Source: JBOZRQ01 sp050789255 (GTDB lineage Bacteria; Bacillota; Sulfobacillia; Symbiobacteriales; Symbiobacteriaceae). From it: a stretch of DNA of 64,000 nucleotides. The translations under genes were made by a program, and so were the position numbers. Position 1 is the first letter of the stretch, and every line of letters begins with the position of its first letter. Shown in pieces: positions 1 through 8,093 of the stretch. The notes under the pieces were generated by a model that worked only from the letters and a program-made list of their open reading frames with translations, was not told where the DNA came from and did not search any database. The stretch lies in assembly GCA_050789255.1 (NCBI GenBank), contig JBOZRQ010000007.1:124001-188000 (forward strand), given 5' to 3'.

Positions 1-943
1 TCCCCTCGACCAGGGTGTCGTTGAAGTCCAGCTGGGTCCGGTAGTGGGCGCTCAGCAGGTACATGCGTACCACGGCGCCGTCGTAGTGCTTGAGAATGTC
101 CTGCATGGTGAAGAAGTTGCCCAGGGACTTGGACATCTTCTCGCCACGAATGTTCAAGTGGGCGTTGTGCACCCAATAATTCGCAAACGGCTTGCCGGTG
201 ACGGCCTCGCTCTGGGCGATCTCGTTCTCGTGGTGCGGGAAGTTCAGGTCCTCGCCGCCGGAGTGAATGTCGATGGTGTCCCCCAGGTACTTGCGGGCCA
301 TGGCCGAGCACTCAATGTGCCAGCCGGGGCGCCCGGCGCCCCACGGAGCCTCCCAGGCGGGCTCACCGGGCTTCTGCCCCTTCCACAGTGCAAAGTCGAA
401 CGGGTGCTCCTTGCGATCGTCGGGGTCGACGCGCTCGGAGGCACCGGCGACCAGGTCCTCCAGGTTCTTATGGGAGAGCTTGCCGTAGTCATCTTTCCGG
501 GCGACACGGTAGTACACGTCGCCACCCTCCACGACGTAGGCGAAACCCTTGTCGATCAACTCCTGGATCATCTGCACCTGTTCGGAGATCAGCTCGGTCG
601 CCTTGGGATGAACGTCGGCCGGCAGGACATTGAGCGCCTGCACATCCTGGAAGTAGGCGGCGACCATCTCGTCCGCCAGCTGCTTGACTGTGATGCCACG
701 GGCGTTTGCCCGCTGAATCATGCGGTCATCAATATCGGTGAAGTTCTGCACGAAGGTAACGTCAAAGCCGCGGTACTTGAGGTACCGACGGATTGAATCC
801 GCCACCACGAAGTTGCGGGCGTTGCCAATATGGAAGCGGTCGTAAACGGTGGGCCCGCAGTTGTAGTACCGCACCTTGCCGGGAACTACCGGCACGAACT
901 CCTCTTTGCGGCGGGTCAGGTCATTGTAGATCTGGATTGCCAT
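1..943 (-). CDS. cysS: cysteinyl-tRNA synthetase (3' end outside window)
   Basis: Class I aminoacyl-tRNA synthetase that charges tRNA-Cys in the cytoplasm. Reading from ATG 943 gives an open frame of about 314 residues that runs off the left edge, so the C-terminal anticodon-binding part is not seen. The HIGH signature appears as HIGN at residues 38-41, just after the zinc-ligand Cys29. The other zinc ligands sit in the ECSAMA and PHHENE segments, and KMSKS lies at about residues 269-273. The start lies inside the end of cysE (23 nt overlap), so the two genes are cotranscribed behind the T-box leader. This is the usual cysE-cysS pair of Bacillota. Confidence 0.97.
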   Translation of the reverse strand, partial: MAIQIYNDLTRRKEEFVPVVPGKVRYYNCGPTVYDRFHIGNARNFVVADSIRRYLKYRGFDVTFVQNFTDIDDRMIQRANARGITVKQLADEMVAAYFQDVQALNVLPADVHPKATELISEQVQMIQELIDKGFAYVVEGGDVYYRVARKDDYGKLSHKNLEDLVAGASERVDPDDRKEHPFDFALWKGQKPGEPAWEAPWGAGRPGWHIECSAMARKYLGDTIDIHSGGEDLNFPHHENEIAQSEAVTGKPFANYWVHNAHLNIRGEKMSKSLGNFFTMQDILKHYDGAVVRMYLLSAHYRTQLDFNDTLVEG

Positions 944-1616
944 AGGGGCCTCCCTCTCGTGCAGCCTTGCGCAAGGCGTCGTTCTCGGACTCAAGCATCT
1001 CCACACGCTGGGAGAGCCGTTCGAGCTCCTTCTGCATTGAATCTAACATATTCATGACCGGGTCAGGCAAGTGGATATGGTCCAGGGGGTCGACCCGCTT
1101 GCCATTCTGCCGGACAATGCGCCCCGGATTGCCCACGACGGTGCTGTTGGGGGGCACCTCGCTCAACACGACGGCGCCGGCCCCAATGCGGCTGTTCGCG
1201 CCAACGGTAAACGAACCGAGAATGCGGGCGCCGTTGCCTACCACGACACCATCTTCGAGGGTGGGGTGGCGCTTCCCCTTCTCCTTGCCGGTGCCGCCCA
1301 GGGTAACGCCCTGGTAGATCGTCACATTGTTCCCGATTTCGGCGGTTTCGCCAATTACGACGCCGCTGCCATGATCAATGAAGAACCCTTCGCCGATGGT
1401 GGCGCCGGGGTGGATCTCAATTTGGGTGAAGAACCGGGTAATCTGGGAGATCACACGGGCCAGCAGCTTCCAGTTGCGCTTCCACAGCCCGTGCGCCACC
1501 CGGTGCGCCAGAATAGCCTTCAGGCCGGGGTAGCACAGCAGCACCTCCAGGGTGTTGCGGGCTGCGGGGTCACGGTCGAAGACGATGTCGATCTCTTTCT
1601 TGAGGCTCCCTAACAT
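921..1616 (-). CDS. cysE: serine O-acetyltransferase
   Basis: Makes O-acetylserine from serine and acetyl-CoA, the first step of cysteine synthesis. The 231-residue product has the N-terminal helical region typical of CysE, followed by a left-handed beta-helix of hexapeptide repeats (about residues 65-165). The helix includes the GSGVVIGE and TLGGTGKEKGKRHPT segments that form the active site and CoA pocket. The last ~40 residues are charged and helical. It is preceded by a T-box leader and overlaps cysS by 23 nt, so cysteine synthesis and tRNA-Cys charging share one control. Confidence 0.96.
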   Translation of the reverse strand: MLGSLKKEIDIVFDRDPAARNTLEVLLCYPGLKAILAHRVAHGLWKRNWKLLARVISQITRFFTQIEIHPGATIGEGFFIDHGSGVVIGETAEIGNNVTIYQGVTLGGTGKEKGKRHPTLEDGVVVGNGARILGSFTVGANSRIGAGAVVLSEVPPNSTVVGNPGRIVRQNGKRVDPLDHIHLPDPVMNMLDSMQKELERLSQRVEMLESENDALRKAAREGGPYGNPDLQ

Positions 1617-1653
1617 AGCTCTCCCCCCTTCACGTGCGCCAAAAGGACAATGG

Positions 1654-1934
1654 AAAAGCCCGCCCTGGCAACAGCCAGAGGCGGGCGTACTACCCGTGGT
1701 TCCACTCTGATTGAGCGCCCGAAGGGGCGCCCCACTTATGCGGGTGCAAACACACCCTGTGCCCTGATAACGGTGGCCTTCCGTGGGCGCCTAGCGGCCG
1801 TATGGCCGTTCGGACCCAAGCTCCCGAGCGCATATTCCCTGCGTTCCTCCGGCTTCCGCTTTCAGCCAAGGCGGATGCTCTCTGGACGGTCTCCTGCAGG
1901 TACTTCTCTCGTTCAACGCTTTTTCCGATAATTA
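1654..1934 (-). promoter_or_regulatory. T-box leader of cysE-cysS
   Basis: On the minus strand the leader carries the T-box core GAGTGGAACCACGGG (1693-1707). This is followed at once by an intrinsic terminator, a GCCCGCC...GGCGGGC stem at 1658-1686 with a TTTT run ending at 1654. The antiterminator can form only when uncharged tRNA binds. A TGC triplet in the 5' domain (1830-1832) is a plausible cysteine specifier codon, matching the downstream genes; I could not fold stem I to prove it. Leader length of about 280 nt is normal for T-boxes. Confidence 0.9.
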
Positions 1935-1940
1935 CGAGGT

Positions 1941-1969
1941 ATTATATGCGGGCTGCCGAAAAATGTCAA
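1941..1969 (-). promoter_or_regulatory. consensus sigma-A promoter of cysE-cysS
   Basis: TTGACA (1964-1969) and TATAAT (1941-1946) are separated by exactly 17 bp: a perfect consensus promoter. The -35 box overlaps the ispF stop codon at 1966, so transcription starts immediately after ispF and enters the T-box leader at about 1934. Confidence 0.92.
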
Positions 1970-2451
1970 GTTTTGGGGCCGACCTCGGTAATTAGGGCCA
2001 CGGCGTACGCCGCCATCCCCTGCCCTTCCCCCACAAACCCCATCCCCTCGTTCGTGGTGGCCTTGATGCCCACCCGGCGAGGCGCCACGCCCAGAGCCTG
2101 GCTGATTCGCTCCCGCATCCGCTCAACGTACGGACCGATCTTCGGCTTTTCGGCAAGCAGGCTCATATCAACATTCACAGGTCGGAACCCTTCCTGCGCC
2201 AACAGTTCGACGACCCGCACGAGCAACTGGATACTGTCGGCGCCTTTGAAGGCCGGGTCGGAGGGCGGAAAGTAGAAACCGATGTCCCGGAGCCCGGCGG
2301 CGCCCAGCAGGGCATCCATGAGGGCGTGAACCAGCACGTCGGCGTCGGAATGGCCGTCGAGCCCCTTGGTGTGGGGAATGGTCACCCCGCCAAGGACAAG
2401 CGGGCGCCCTTCTACCAGGCGATGCACGTCATAGCCGAACCCAACCAGCAT
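1966..2451 (-). CDS. ispF: 2-C-methyl-D-erythritol 2,4-cyclodiphosphate synthase
   Basis: MEP-pathway enzyme that cyclises CDP-ME 2-phosphate to MEcPP, a step in isoprenoid synthesis. The 161 residues match the family length. The zinc-binding motif near the N-terminus reads GYDVHRL, followed by GLDGHSDADVLVHALMDALLGA. The C-terminal KATTNEGMGFVGEGQGMAAYAV segment is also typical. It lies 12 nt downstream of ispD, which makes the preceding substrate pool. Confidence 0.97.
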   Translation of the reverse strand: MLVGFGYDVHRLVEGRPLVLGGVTIPHTKGLDGHSDADVLVHALMDALLGAAGLRDIGFYFPPSDPAFKGADSIQLLVRVVELLAQEGFRPVNVDMSLLAEKPKIGPYVERMRERISQALGVAPRRVGIKATTNEGMGFVGEGQGMAAYAVALITEVGPKT

Positions 2452-2463
2452 AGTGCGCCCTCC

Positions 2464-3165
2464 TTAGTTCCGCCGTTCCAGAATCGCTTCCGCCAGGGCA
2501 AAGTCCTCCGGGGTGGTCAACTTGATGTTCTCGTGGCTCCCGGGATAGATTCTGACCGGCGTTCCCGCACGCTCGACCAGCGAGGCACAGTCCGTGCCGA
2601 CAAACCCCTCCGCCTGGGCCTTGCGGAAGGCTTGTACCATCGGCTCGGCCCAAAAGACCTGCGGAGTCTGCACCGCCCATAGCGTGGACCGGTCCGGGGT
2701 TGCGGTTACCACGCCGCTTGGGTCGACCACTTTGACCGTGTCTTTAACAGGTACAGCCACAACCTGGGCCGGGTGCTGTGCAGCGGCCCGCAGAACGCCT
2801 TCCAGCGTGTCGGCCGACAGCAGCGGCCGGGCCGCGTCGTGCACGCAAATGATGCGCGGGCGGGCATGAACCGCCTGCAAGCCGGCCCACACAGAGTCCT
2901 GCCGCTCGGCGCCGCCGGGCACAATGCGGGTCACCTTAGGGAACTGCCCAACCATGTCCCGCGTGGTGTCAATGTCGTGCGCAGCGATTACAATTTCGTC
3001 GACTAGCGGAGAGGCGCTGAAGACCCGGACGGTATGAACCAGCACCGGTTCGCCGCGCAAAGGGAGGAACTGCTTGGCAGTTCCTCCCCCCATACGCTTG
3101 CCCGAACCGGCGGCGGGGATGATTACGCTAACCGGCACCCGCAGTCCGCCGATTTGAATGCTCAC
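2464..3165 (-). CDS. ispD: 2-C-methyl-D-erythritol 4-phosphate cytidylyltransferase
   Basis: Transfers CMP from CTP to MEP in the non-mevalonate isoprenoid pathway. The 233-residue Rossmann-like protein shows the nucleotide-binding loop IIPAAGSGKRMGGGTAKQF at about residues 14-32, the HDAARP motif near 110 and the TPEDFALAEAIL end of the family. The start is GTG 3165 and overlaps the stop of the upstream PIN-TRAM gene by 4 nt, so translation is probably coupled. Confidence 0.97.
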   Translation of the reverse strand: MSIQIGGLRVPVSVIIPAAGSGKRMGGGTAKQFLPLRGEPVLVHTVRVFSASPLVDEIVIAAHDIDTTRDMVGQFPKVTRIVPGGAERQDSVWAGLQAVHARPRIICVHDAARPLLSADTLEGVLRAAAQHPAQVVAVPVKDTVKVVDPSGVVTATPDRSTLWAVQTPQVFWAEPMVQAFRKAQAEGFVGTDCASLVERAGTPVRIYPGSHENIKLTTPEDFALAEAILERRN

Positions 3166-4259
3166 GGTGCCACCCTTTCGACTTGCAGCTTCGGTTTGAC
3201 GAAGATCATGCGACCTGCAGCGGTCTGAAGTACGCTGGTGACGGTGACGCCGATCGTGTCGCCTATGTGGCGGCGACCGCCGTCGACTACGATCATGGTG
3301 CCATCTTCAAGGTAGGCGACACCCTGGCCGATTTCCTTGCCCTCTTTGAGCACAGTGACAGTCATTTCCTCCCCGGGGAGAACCGCCGGTTTCACGGCGT
3401 TGGCCAGCTCGTTGATGTTCAAAACCGGCACGCCCTGCAGCTCGGCTACCTTGTTGAGGTTGTAGTCGTTGGTGACCACCTTGCCCCCGAGCACCTTGGC
3501 GAGCTTGACGAGCTTTGCATCCACCTCCAGGCCCTCACCAACGGCCTGCTCGTAGATTCGCACCTCGGCGCCGAGCTCCTTCTGAATGCGGTTGAGGATA
3601 TCCAACCCTCGGCGGCCACGGTTGCGCTTCAACACGTCGGCCGAGTCGGCAATATGCTGAAGCTCCTCCAGCACAAACCGCCCAATGACCAGGGGCCCCT
3701 CCAAGAAGCCAGCCTTCACAATGTCAGCAATGCGCCCGTCGATAATGACCGATGTGTCCAACACCTTCGGCTGGCTCGAGCCGGTATACTCCGACTGAGC
3801 GGCCGCGGCAGTCTCTTCGTTCTTGACGGTCTTGCTACGGAAGAACCCGAAGGTGACAGTAGCTTCGTCGCGCTTGCGGGTAGGGACACTGATGCCGAGG
3901 TACCCAAATACCACCGCTGAAAGCACCGTGAGCAGCGTGCCGAAGGGATGGAAATCCTGCAGAATCATTCCCAACAGGGCTGAAATGAGCAGCCCGACTA
4001 TAAGTCCTGCCGTTCCAATGACAATGTCTATGAATGCTGCTTTGGCAAGGCGACTCTCGATCCAAGTGGCGAGAGGGAACAGGAAGAATCCAACCAACCC
4101 TCCCAACAGTCCGCCTGTAACCCAAATGAGCACCGTTACCGCCCAGTGGTGCGGCATAAAGGCGATTGCTTGGATTTCGGCGAGGCTCAGGCTTATGAGG
4201 CTGAGTCCTCCCAGGATGCCTGCGCTCGTAAGAACCAATCGTAAATTCTTTCTCAGCAT
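3162..4259 (-). CDS. PIN/TRAM-domain membrane protein (YacL family)
   Basis: A 365-residue protein of the YacL family, normally found next to disA and ispD in Bacillota. Four hydrophobic segments occupy roughly residues 8-130. A PIN domain (about 165-295) carries the acidic residues expected of a metal-dependent nuclease, in LDTSVIIDGRIAD, LEELQ and TNDYNLNKVAE. A TRAM-like beta domain (about 300-360) may bind RNA. PIN-TRAM membrane proteins have no firmly established substrate. It starts an operon with ispD and ispF behind its own promoter. Confidence 0.93.
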   Translation of the reverse strand: MLRKNLRLVLTSAGILGGLSLISLSLAEIQAIAFMPHHWAVTVLIWVTGGLLGGLVGFFLFPLATWIESRLAKAAFIDIVIGTAGLIVGLLISALLGMILQDFHPFGTLLTVLSAVVFGYLGISVPTRKRDEATVTFGFFRSKTVKNEETAAAAQSEYTGSSQPKVLDTSVIIDGRIADIVKAGFLEGPLVIGRFVLEELQHIADSADVLKRNRGRRGLDILNRIQKELGAEVRIYEQAVGEGLEVDAKLVKLAKVLGGKVVTNDYNLNKVAELQGVPVLNINELANAVKPAVLPGEEMTVTVLKEGKEIGQGVAYLEDGTMIVVDGGRRHIGDTIGVTVTSVLQTAAGRMIFVKPKLQVERVAP

Positions 4260-4283
4260 CGATTCACCCCCTTACCGACTTCC

Positions 4284-4313
4284 ATTATATTGCAGGAAAC
4301 TGTTCACCGGCAA
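4284..4313 (-). promoter_or_regulatory. promoter of yacL-ispD-ispF
   Basis: TTGCCG (4308-4313), an 18-bp spacer and TATAAT (4284-4289), 25 bp before the ATG of the PIN-TRAM gene. A strong GGGGGTG ribosome site follows. Confidence 0.75.
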
Positions 4314-4380
4314 GGCGAACGGTCTGTCATTGAGACGCCAATACCAGGCGCTCAGGTTCTCAGGATTCCCAGTTTCCCAA

Positions 4381-4410
4381 AAGAAAAATGGCGCCGGGAG
4401 TCCGGCGCCA
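4381..4410 (-). terminator. intrinsic terminator after carD
   Basis: On the minus strand TGGCGCCGG-ACTC-CCGGCGCCA is followed by TTTTTCTT. The stem starts directly at the carD stop codon and separates carD from the yacL promoter. Confidence 0.88.
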
Positions 4411-4412
4411 GA

Positions 4413-4892
4413 TTATTGGGCGAGTACTTCGTCTAAGAAGGAGTTCGCTTGGTCCACGGCCAGGTTTTTTGCCAGGATGATCTCCGAAAGAAGAATCTGC
4501 CTGGCGCTGTCCAGCATTTTGCGCTCACCCGTGGATAGCCCCTTCTCCCGGTCCCGGTGGGAGAGATTGCGCACAACCTCGGCCAGGTCAAGAATGTTGC
4601 CGCTGCGTATCTTTTCCATGTTGGCGCGGTAGCGGTGGTTCCAGTTCTTTGACATCAGGGTCTTGCGGGTCCTGAGTACATCGAGCACTTTCTGCAACGC
4701 CTGATCCGAAATAACCTCCCGAAGGCCGATATCCTTCATGCTTTCGCATGGGACCATCACCTTCATGTCGTTTATCGGCAGGCGCATCACATAGTACCGC
4801 TTACGGTCCCCCAGGACCTCCTGCTCCTCAATCGCCTCTATGACCCCGGCGCCGTGCATTGGGTAGACCACCCGATCGCCGACTCGAAACAC
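4413..4892 (-). CDS. carD: CarD/CdnL-family transcription regulator
   Basis: RNA-polymerase-binding protein that stabilises open promoter complexes. The N-terminal Tudor-like RNA polymerase interaction domain begins MFRVGDRVVYPMHGAGVIEAI, the family hallmark. A helical DNA-binding domain fills residues 65-159. The start was set at GTG 4892 because GGGGGG sits 7 nt upstream and homologues begin with this phrase; a frame from TTG 4907 exists but has no ribosome site. It lies 36 nt after rsgA and may share its transcript. Confidence 0.9.
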   Translation of the reverse strand: MFRVGDRVVYPMHGAGVIEAIEEQEVLGDRKRYYVMRLPINDMKVMVPCESMKDIGLREVISDQALQKVLDVLRTRKTLMSKNWNHRYRANMEKIRSGNILDLAEVVRNLSHRDREKGLSTGERKMLDSARQILLSEIILAKNLAVDQANSFLDEVLAQ

Positions 4893-4928
4893 CGGTGCAC
4901 CCCCCAACTTGGTGACCTCGCGCCAAAC

Positions 4929-5840
4929 CTACCGCCCTCGCTGCAGCCGCACGTAGCTCTCGTAGCGCGCTTGCTCGAGCTTGCCGGTATCGACAGCGGC
5001 CCTGACGGCACACCTGGGTTCATGTATATGGCTGCAATCGCGGAACTTGCATGCCGCCGCGAACTCTTCGATATCGGGGAATGCTTCGGCGAGGTCCTCC
5101 TGGTCGGTATCAGCCAGCTCCAGGGATTTGATTCCCGGAGTGTCCACGAGGTAGCCCGAGGTCGGGAGCTGGTAAAGACGGCTGCTGGTTGTGGTGTGCC
5201 GGCCCTTGTTGTGAATGCTGACCCCTTGGGTCCGGAGCTGTAGCTCGGGGAAGAGCGCGTTTACCAAGCTGGATTTGCCCACGCCGGACTGGCCGGCCAG
5301 CACGGAGATCCTGCCCCGGAGCTGTGATCGCAACTCATCGAGACCGGTGCCTGTGACGGCGCTGACGAGGGTGGCCGGAAGACCAATCCCCTCGAAGGGG
5401 GCCACCCAGGAGCGGATTGTGCGCTCATCCTCCAGGTCGCACTTGTTGACCACCAGGATAGGCTCCAGCCCGCCCTGACGGGCGACTACCAGGAACCGCT
5501 CCACGATGCCCCGCTTGAAGCGCGGACTAAGCGCCGAAGCCACGATCAGCAGCTGATCCACGTTTGCCGCAATCACATGCTCATAGCCGTGGAATCCGGG
5601 CCGCGAGAGCTTGGTTTTGCGCTCATGAATCTCATTGATGGCACCGGTGCCATCACCGCTGGTGGAGATGCTGACCCGATCGCCCACAACGACAAGACTG
5701 GTCACTCGCTGCCACTCTCGTTTTAGGCGCCCCCGTAGTACGCACGGGATGGTCACATCGCCAGATTGTACATGGAACAGTCCAGCCTCCGCTTGGATTA
5801 CGATTCCCTGAAGCCCGTAACCGTTTCGATCTTCAAACAC
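4929..5840 (-). CDS. rsgA: small ribosomal subunit biogenesis GTPase RsgA
   Basis: Circularly permuted GTPase that checks late 30S subunit assembly. From GTG 5840 the product is 303 residues, the family length. Order: OB-fold domain, then the permuted G motifs NKCD (G4), AVTG (G5 region), GQSGVGKSSL (G1) and DTPG (G3). A C-terminal zinc motif follows, with Cys and His in CKFRDCSHIHEPRC. The longer frame back to 5984 is rejected because it would cross an intrinsic terminator hairpin at 5871-5900 and has no ribosome site, whereas AGGGAGG precedes GTG 5840. A short leader peptide lies upstream. Confidence 0.93.
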   Translation of the reverse strand: MFEDRNGYGLQGIVIQAEAGLFHVQSGDVTIPCVLRGRLKREWQRVTSLVVVGDRVSISTSGDGTGAINEIHERKTKLSRPGFHGYEHVIAANVDQLLIVASALSPRFKRGIVERFLVVARQGGLEPILVVNKCDLEDERTIRSWVAPFEGIGLPATLVSAVTGTGLDELRSQLRGRISVLAGQSGVGKSSLVNALFPELQLRTQGVSIHNKGRHTTTSSRLYQLPTSGYLVDTPGIKSLELADTDQEDLAEAFPDIEEFAAACKFRDCSHIHEPRCAVRAAVDTGKLEQARYESYVRLQRGR

Positions 5841-5870
5841 TATCTTGTCAGCCTCCCTGATTTTTGCGCG

Positions 5871-5900
5871 AAAAAGCCATGGGCACTGCTGCCCATGGCT
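5871..5900 (-). terminator. terminator or attenuator hairpin before rsgA
   Basis: Perfect 11-bp stem AGCCATGGGCA / TGCCCATGGCT with a 4-nt loop, followed on the minus strand by TTTTT. It sits between the rsgA promoter and the rsgA GTG start, 37 nt after a short leader ORF, so it could attenuate rsgA transcription. Confidence 0.8.
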
Positions 5901-5937
5901 CAGGAAGGCGTGCATGAAGAGGCCGCTGATGGCGGCG

Positions 5938-6000
5938 TTACGAGGCACTTCCGGAGGTTGGGCAGCCATTTTGGACAATAGCAAAGCTAAGCACCATCAT
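5938..6000 (-). CDS. 20-residue leader peptide upstream of rsgA
   Basis: ATG 6000 is followed by 19 codons and TAA. A near-perfect ribosome site, AGGAGG, lies 9 nt before the ATG. The peptide starts with two methionines and a hydrophobic stretch (VLSFAIV) and contains one cysteine. It lies between a consensus promoter and an intrinsic terminator in front of rsgA, the classic layout of a translated attenuator. No run of a single amino acid is seen, so ribosome-state sensing rather than amino-acid sensing would fit better. Function is inferred. Confidence 0.55.
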   Translation of the reverse strand: MMVLSFAIVQNGCPTSGSAS

Positions 6001-6049
6001 GGACAGCCACCTCCTCTTAAGAACACGAGTTGGAACAAAACACTTGGCT

Positions 6050-6078
6050 ATCATACGACGTGTTCCGCCGGTTGTCAA
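6050..6078 (-). promoter_or_regulatory. consensus promoter of the rsgA transcript
   Basis: TTGACA (6073-6078), 17 bp, TATGAT (6050-6055). Transcription would start near 6043, giving a leader of about 200 nt that holds the 20-codon ORF and the hairpin. Confidence 0.85.
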
Positions 6079-6159
6079 TTGCGTGAACCGATTTTTACTT
6101 ACCCCTCCCCCTATAGTACTTTTGCTTCGCCGGTGGTACAATTTACCTCGGGCTGTCAT

Positions 6160-6189
6160 TTGTTCAGCGTCCTGGCAGTCTGCTACAAT
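6160..6189 (+). promoter_or_regulatory. probable promoter of the 6276 gene
   Basis: TTGTTC (6160-6165), 18 bp, TACAAT (6184-6189), about 87 bp before the next plus-strand start codon. Confidence 0.55.
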
Positions 6190-6275
6190 AGGTGGGCAGA
6201 CGCACCGTACCAGTTGGCTCCATTTCCTTCGCCAAACCACAGGCTAGCAAAGGGAACTGAGGGGTGAGAAGGTCG

Positions 6276-6674
6276 ATGAAGGACTTGCTCTGCGACCAGT
6301 TCCAGGAAACGGTTGGGGAATATCTCATTCGCCACCGGAGCATTCTGGACGTCATGGCCAAATTGCAGGAGGCTAGCGCCCGTACGAATCGGGCCATTAC
6401 CAAGGCGGTTACGACCTGTGGCTGCATTAAGGTCAGCGCAGGGAAGCAGCAGGTGCCCACGGATATCTCGTTACAGGAAATCAAGTCATACATGAACAAC
6501 CACATGGAAGGTCAGCTCTGCGAGCACTGCCGGGAAATCATTGAGGCCGAAATCGGCAACAGCCTGTTCTACCTGGCGGCCATCTCAAACGTGTTTGACC
6601 TGAACCTCTACGACGTCATGCTGAAGGAGCACAAGAAGCTCGCAGCCCTCGGAGTTTTCAACTTCGCGGACTAA
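6276..6674 (+). CDS. conserved Bacillota protein of unknown function
   Basis: A 132-residue soluble protein from ATG 6276; a GTG at 6264 would add four residues. It begins MKDLLCDQFQETV and has a cysteine pair in TTCGCIKV and another in LCEHCREIIE. The rest is predicted helix, ending NLYDVMLKEHKKLAALGVF. Similar proteins occur widely in Clostridia. I recall them filed under DUF1573 but am not sure of the label. The two CxC/CxxC pairs could bind a metal. It is monocistronic: own promoter upstream and a bidirectional terminator downstream. I assign no function. Confidence 0.85.
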   Translation: MKDLLCDQFQETVGEYLIRHRSILDVMAKLQEASARTNRAITKAVTTCGCIKVSAGKQQVPTDISLQEIKSYMNNHMEGQLCEHCREIIEAEIGNSLFYLAAISNVFDLNLYDVMLKEHKKLAALGVFNFAD

Positions 6675-6686
6675 CCTCACACAAAT

Positions 6687-6719
6687 GGCCCGAGCCTTGG
6701 GGAGGCTCGGGCCCTTCTT
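6687..6719. terminator. bidirectional terminator
   Basis: GGCCCGAGCCT-TGGGG-AGGCTCGGGCC followed by CTTCTT on the plus strand. It lies between convergent genes ending at 6674 and 6722. Confidence 0.85.
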
Positions 6720-6721
6720 AT

Positions 6722-8062
6722 TTACATGCCGGGCGGCTGATAACGGGCGCCGCTGGAAGGCCAGCGGATCAGGTAAACCTTATCCTGGGCGGCCCAGTCC
6801 ACGACCATACCGTTCCCGAACTGCGTGGTCGTCCCGGTGGCGGAATCCACCACGAACACGGGACCCCAATCTTCGGGGCTGTACAGAAGCCTGTTCCCGC
6901 CAGGCTCCCAGATTCCATGCGAGGAGCGCCCCCCGGCGAGCACCCGGTGGCTCTTCGCCTCCAAATCGAGCAGCACGTTGGCGGCCAGCAGGTACCGGCG
7001 GTCCGCCGACCAGGCGAGCCTGGCGCCGTAGGCCGGCACCGGTAAAGCCGTCGCCACGGTGGCTTTCGCGCCGGCGGCCACGTCCAGCACGACAAGATCT
7101 GAAGTCCCTGCCTGGCCCGTGTAGCTCAGGGCGGCCACATGGCCGCCGTCAGGAGACCAGGCCAGGTACGCCGACAGGTCGGTGTTCGTCGTACCCATGT
7201 ATCGCCCGATGAAATCCTCGTACACGACCTGGCGGCCGCCCCGCAGGTCCAGAATTACCAAGTTGGCCCGGTAAGGGTTTTGGTCCGGCGGGCTGCGGCG
7301 CTCGGTCCTGAGCCCGGCCACCAACGTGCCATTGGGGCTTATGACCCAGCCTTCCAGATCGTCAGGGATCCGGGGCTGTGCCCCCTCCACCCGCCCGGGC
7401 TGCAGCGCACCGTCGGCCAGGGTGAGGTGAAAGTTGCGGGTCTGCCAGTCCCAGCGGTTGGCACCGGGTACCCAGGCAAGCAGGTTCATTTGCTTCCGTT
7501 CCGGCGAGAGCGATGCCGTAACGATGTCGGGCGGGAGGTCCGCCCTGACCTGTTCGCCGGCGGTGGCAAGGCTCAACTCGACCAGCCTTGGCGGCTCACC
7601 CGCCCGCAGCGAGGGAATGCCCCCCGGGAGCGGCACCCCTTCCTGATCGCTGGCCCCGGTCAGGAAGAAATCGACCCGTGCTGGCAGTTCGGAGATCTGC
7701 CAGTACAGCGTCTGGTCGTCCTGCCACTGCATAAGGCCCCGAACCGGCGCCGGTTGGTTCTCAATCAGCGCCTGCTCCACCTCGGCCCTGCGAACGGGCT
7801 TTGAGAAGACGAAGCGAATCTCGGTGGGGCCAGGGGGAGCATACGACGCCAACAGGGAAAGGGGCCTCCAGCCATCCCCGAAGCGGTGGTCAACCTTAAC
7901 CGTGGCGGGCGCCGCCATGCCTGACGGTTTGGTTGGGGCCGGCTCGACTGTGTCCGCGGGCGGCGTTTCGACGGCGCGCGAAGGCGGGGCTGCCGGCCGG
8001 GCGCAGGCAACCAGAGTAACCGCAAGCACAAGCGACAAGCCGGTACGCCAACGGGAGACCAT
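6722..8062 (-). CDS. lipoprotein with Ig-like and beta-propeller regions
   Basis: A 446-residue exported lipoprotein. The signal peptide (residues 1-19) ends in the lipobox LVAC, with Cys20 as lipidation site, then a Pro/Ala-rich linker (20-50). Residues about 65-150 resemble an Ig-like domain found in cell-surface proteins (PTEIRFVFSKPV...). The remainder has repeated beta-propeller phrases such as SPNGTLVAGL, LAWSPDGGHVAALSYT and LAWSADRRYLLAANV, as in TolB/WD40-like propellers. It starts 31 nt after the disA stop and may be the last gene of the radA-disA unit. Role unknown; probably a surface-exposed binding or scaffold protein. Confidence 0.82.
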   Translation of the reverse strand: MVSRWRTGLSLVLAVTLVACARPAAPPSRAVETPPADTVEPAPTKPSGMAAPATVKVDHRFGDGWRPLSLLASYAPPGPTEIRFVFSKPVRRAEVEQALIENQPAPVRGLMQWQDDQTLYWQISELPARVDFFLTGASDQEGVPLPGGIPSLRAGEPPRLVELSLATAGEQVRADLPPDIVTASLSPERKQMNLLAWVPGANRWDWQTRNFHLTLADGALQPGRVEGAQPRIPDDLEGWVISPNGTLVAGLRTERRSPPDQNPYRANLVILDLRGGRQVVYEDFIGRYMGTTNTDLSAYLAWSPDGGHVAALSYTGQAGTSDLVVLDVAAGAKATVATALPVPAYGARLAWSADRRYLLAANVLLDLEAKSHRVLAGGRSSHGIWEPGGNRLLYSPEDWGPVFVVDSATGTTTQFGNGMVVDWAAQDKVYLIRWPSSGARYQPPGM

Positions 8063-8093
8063 GTGAAGTCCCTCTCTTCAGGAAATGGCGGCG

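Noticed and set aside
1650..1931. 93-codon plus-strand frame in the cysE leader
   Set aside because: Lies across the T-box core and terminator of the minus strand and has no ribosome site.
5841..5984. N-terminal extension of rsgA to 5984
   Set aside because: It would cross a perfect intrinsic terminator and has no family similarity; GTG 5840 has AGGGAGG upstream.
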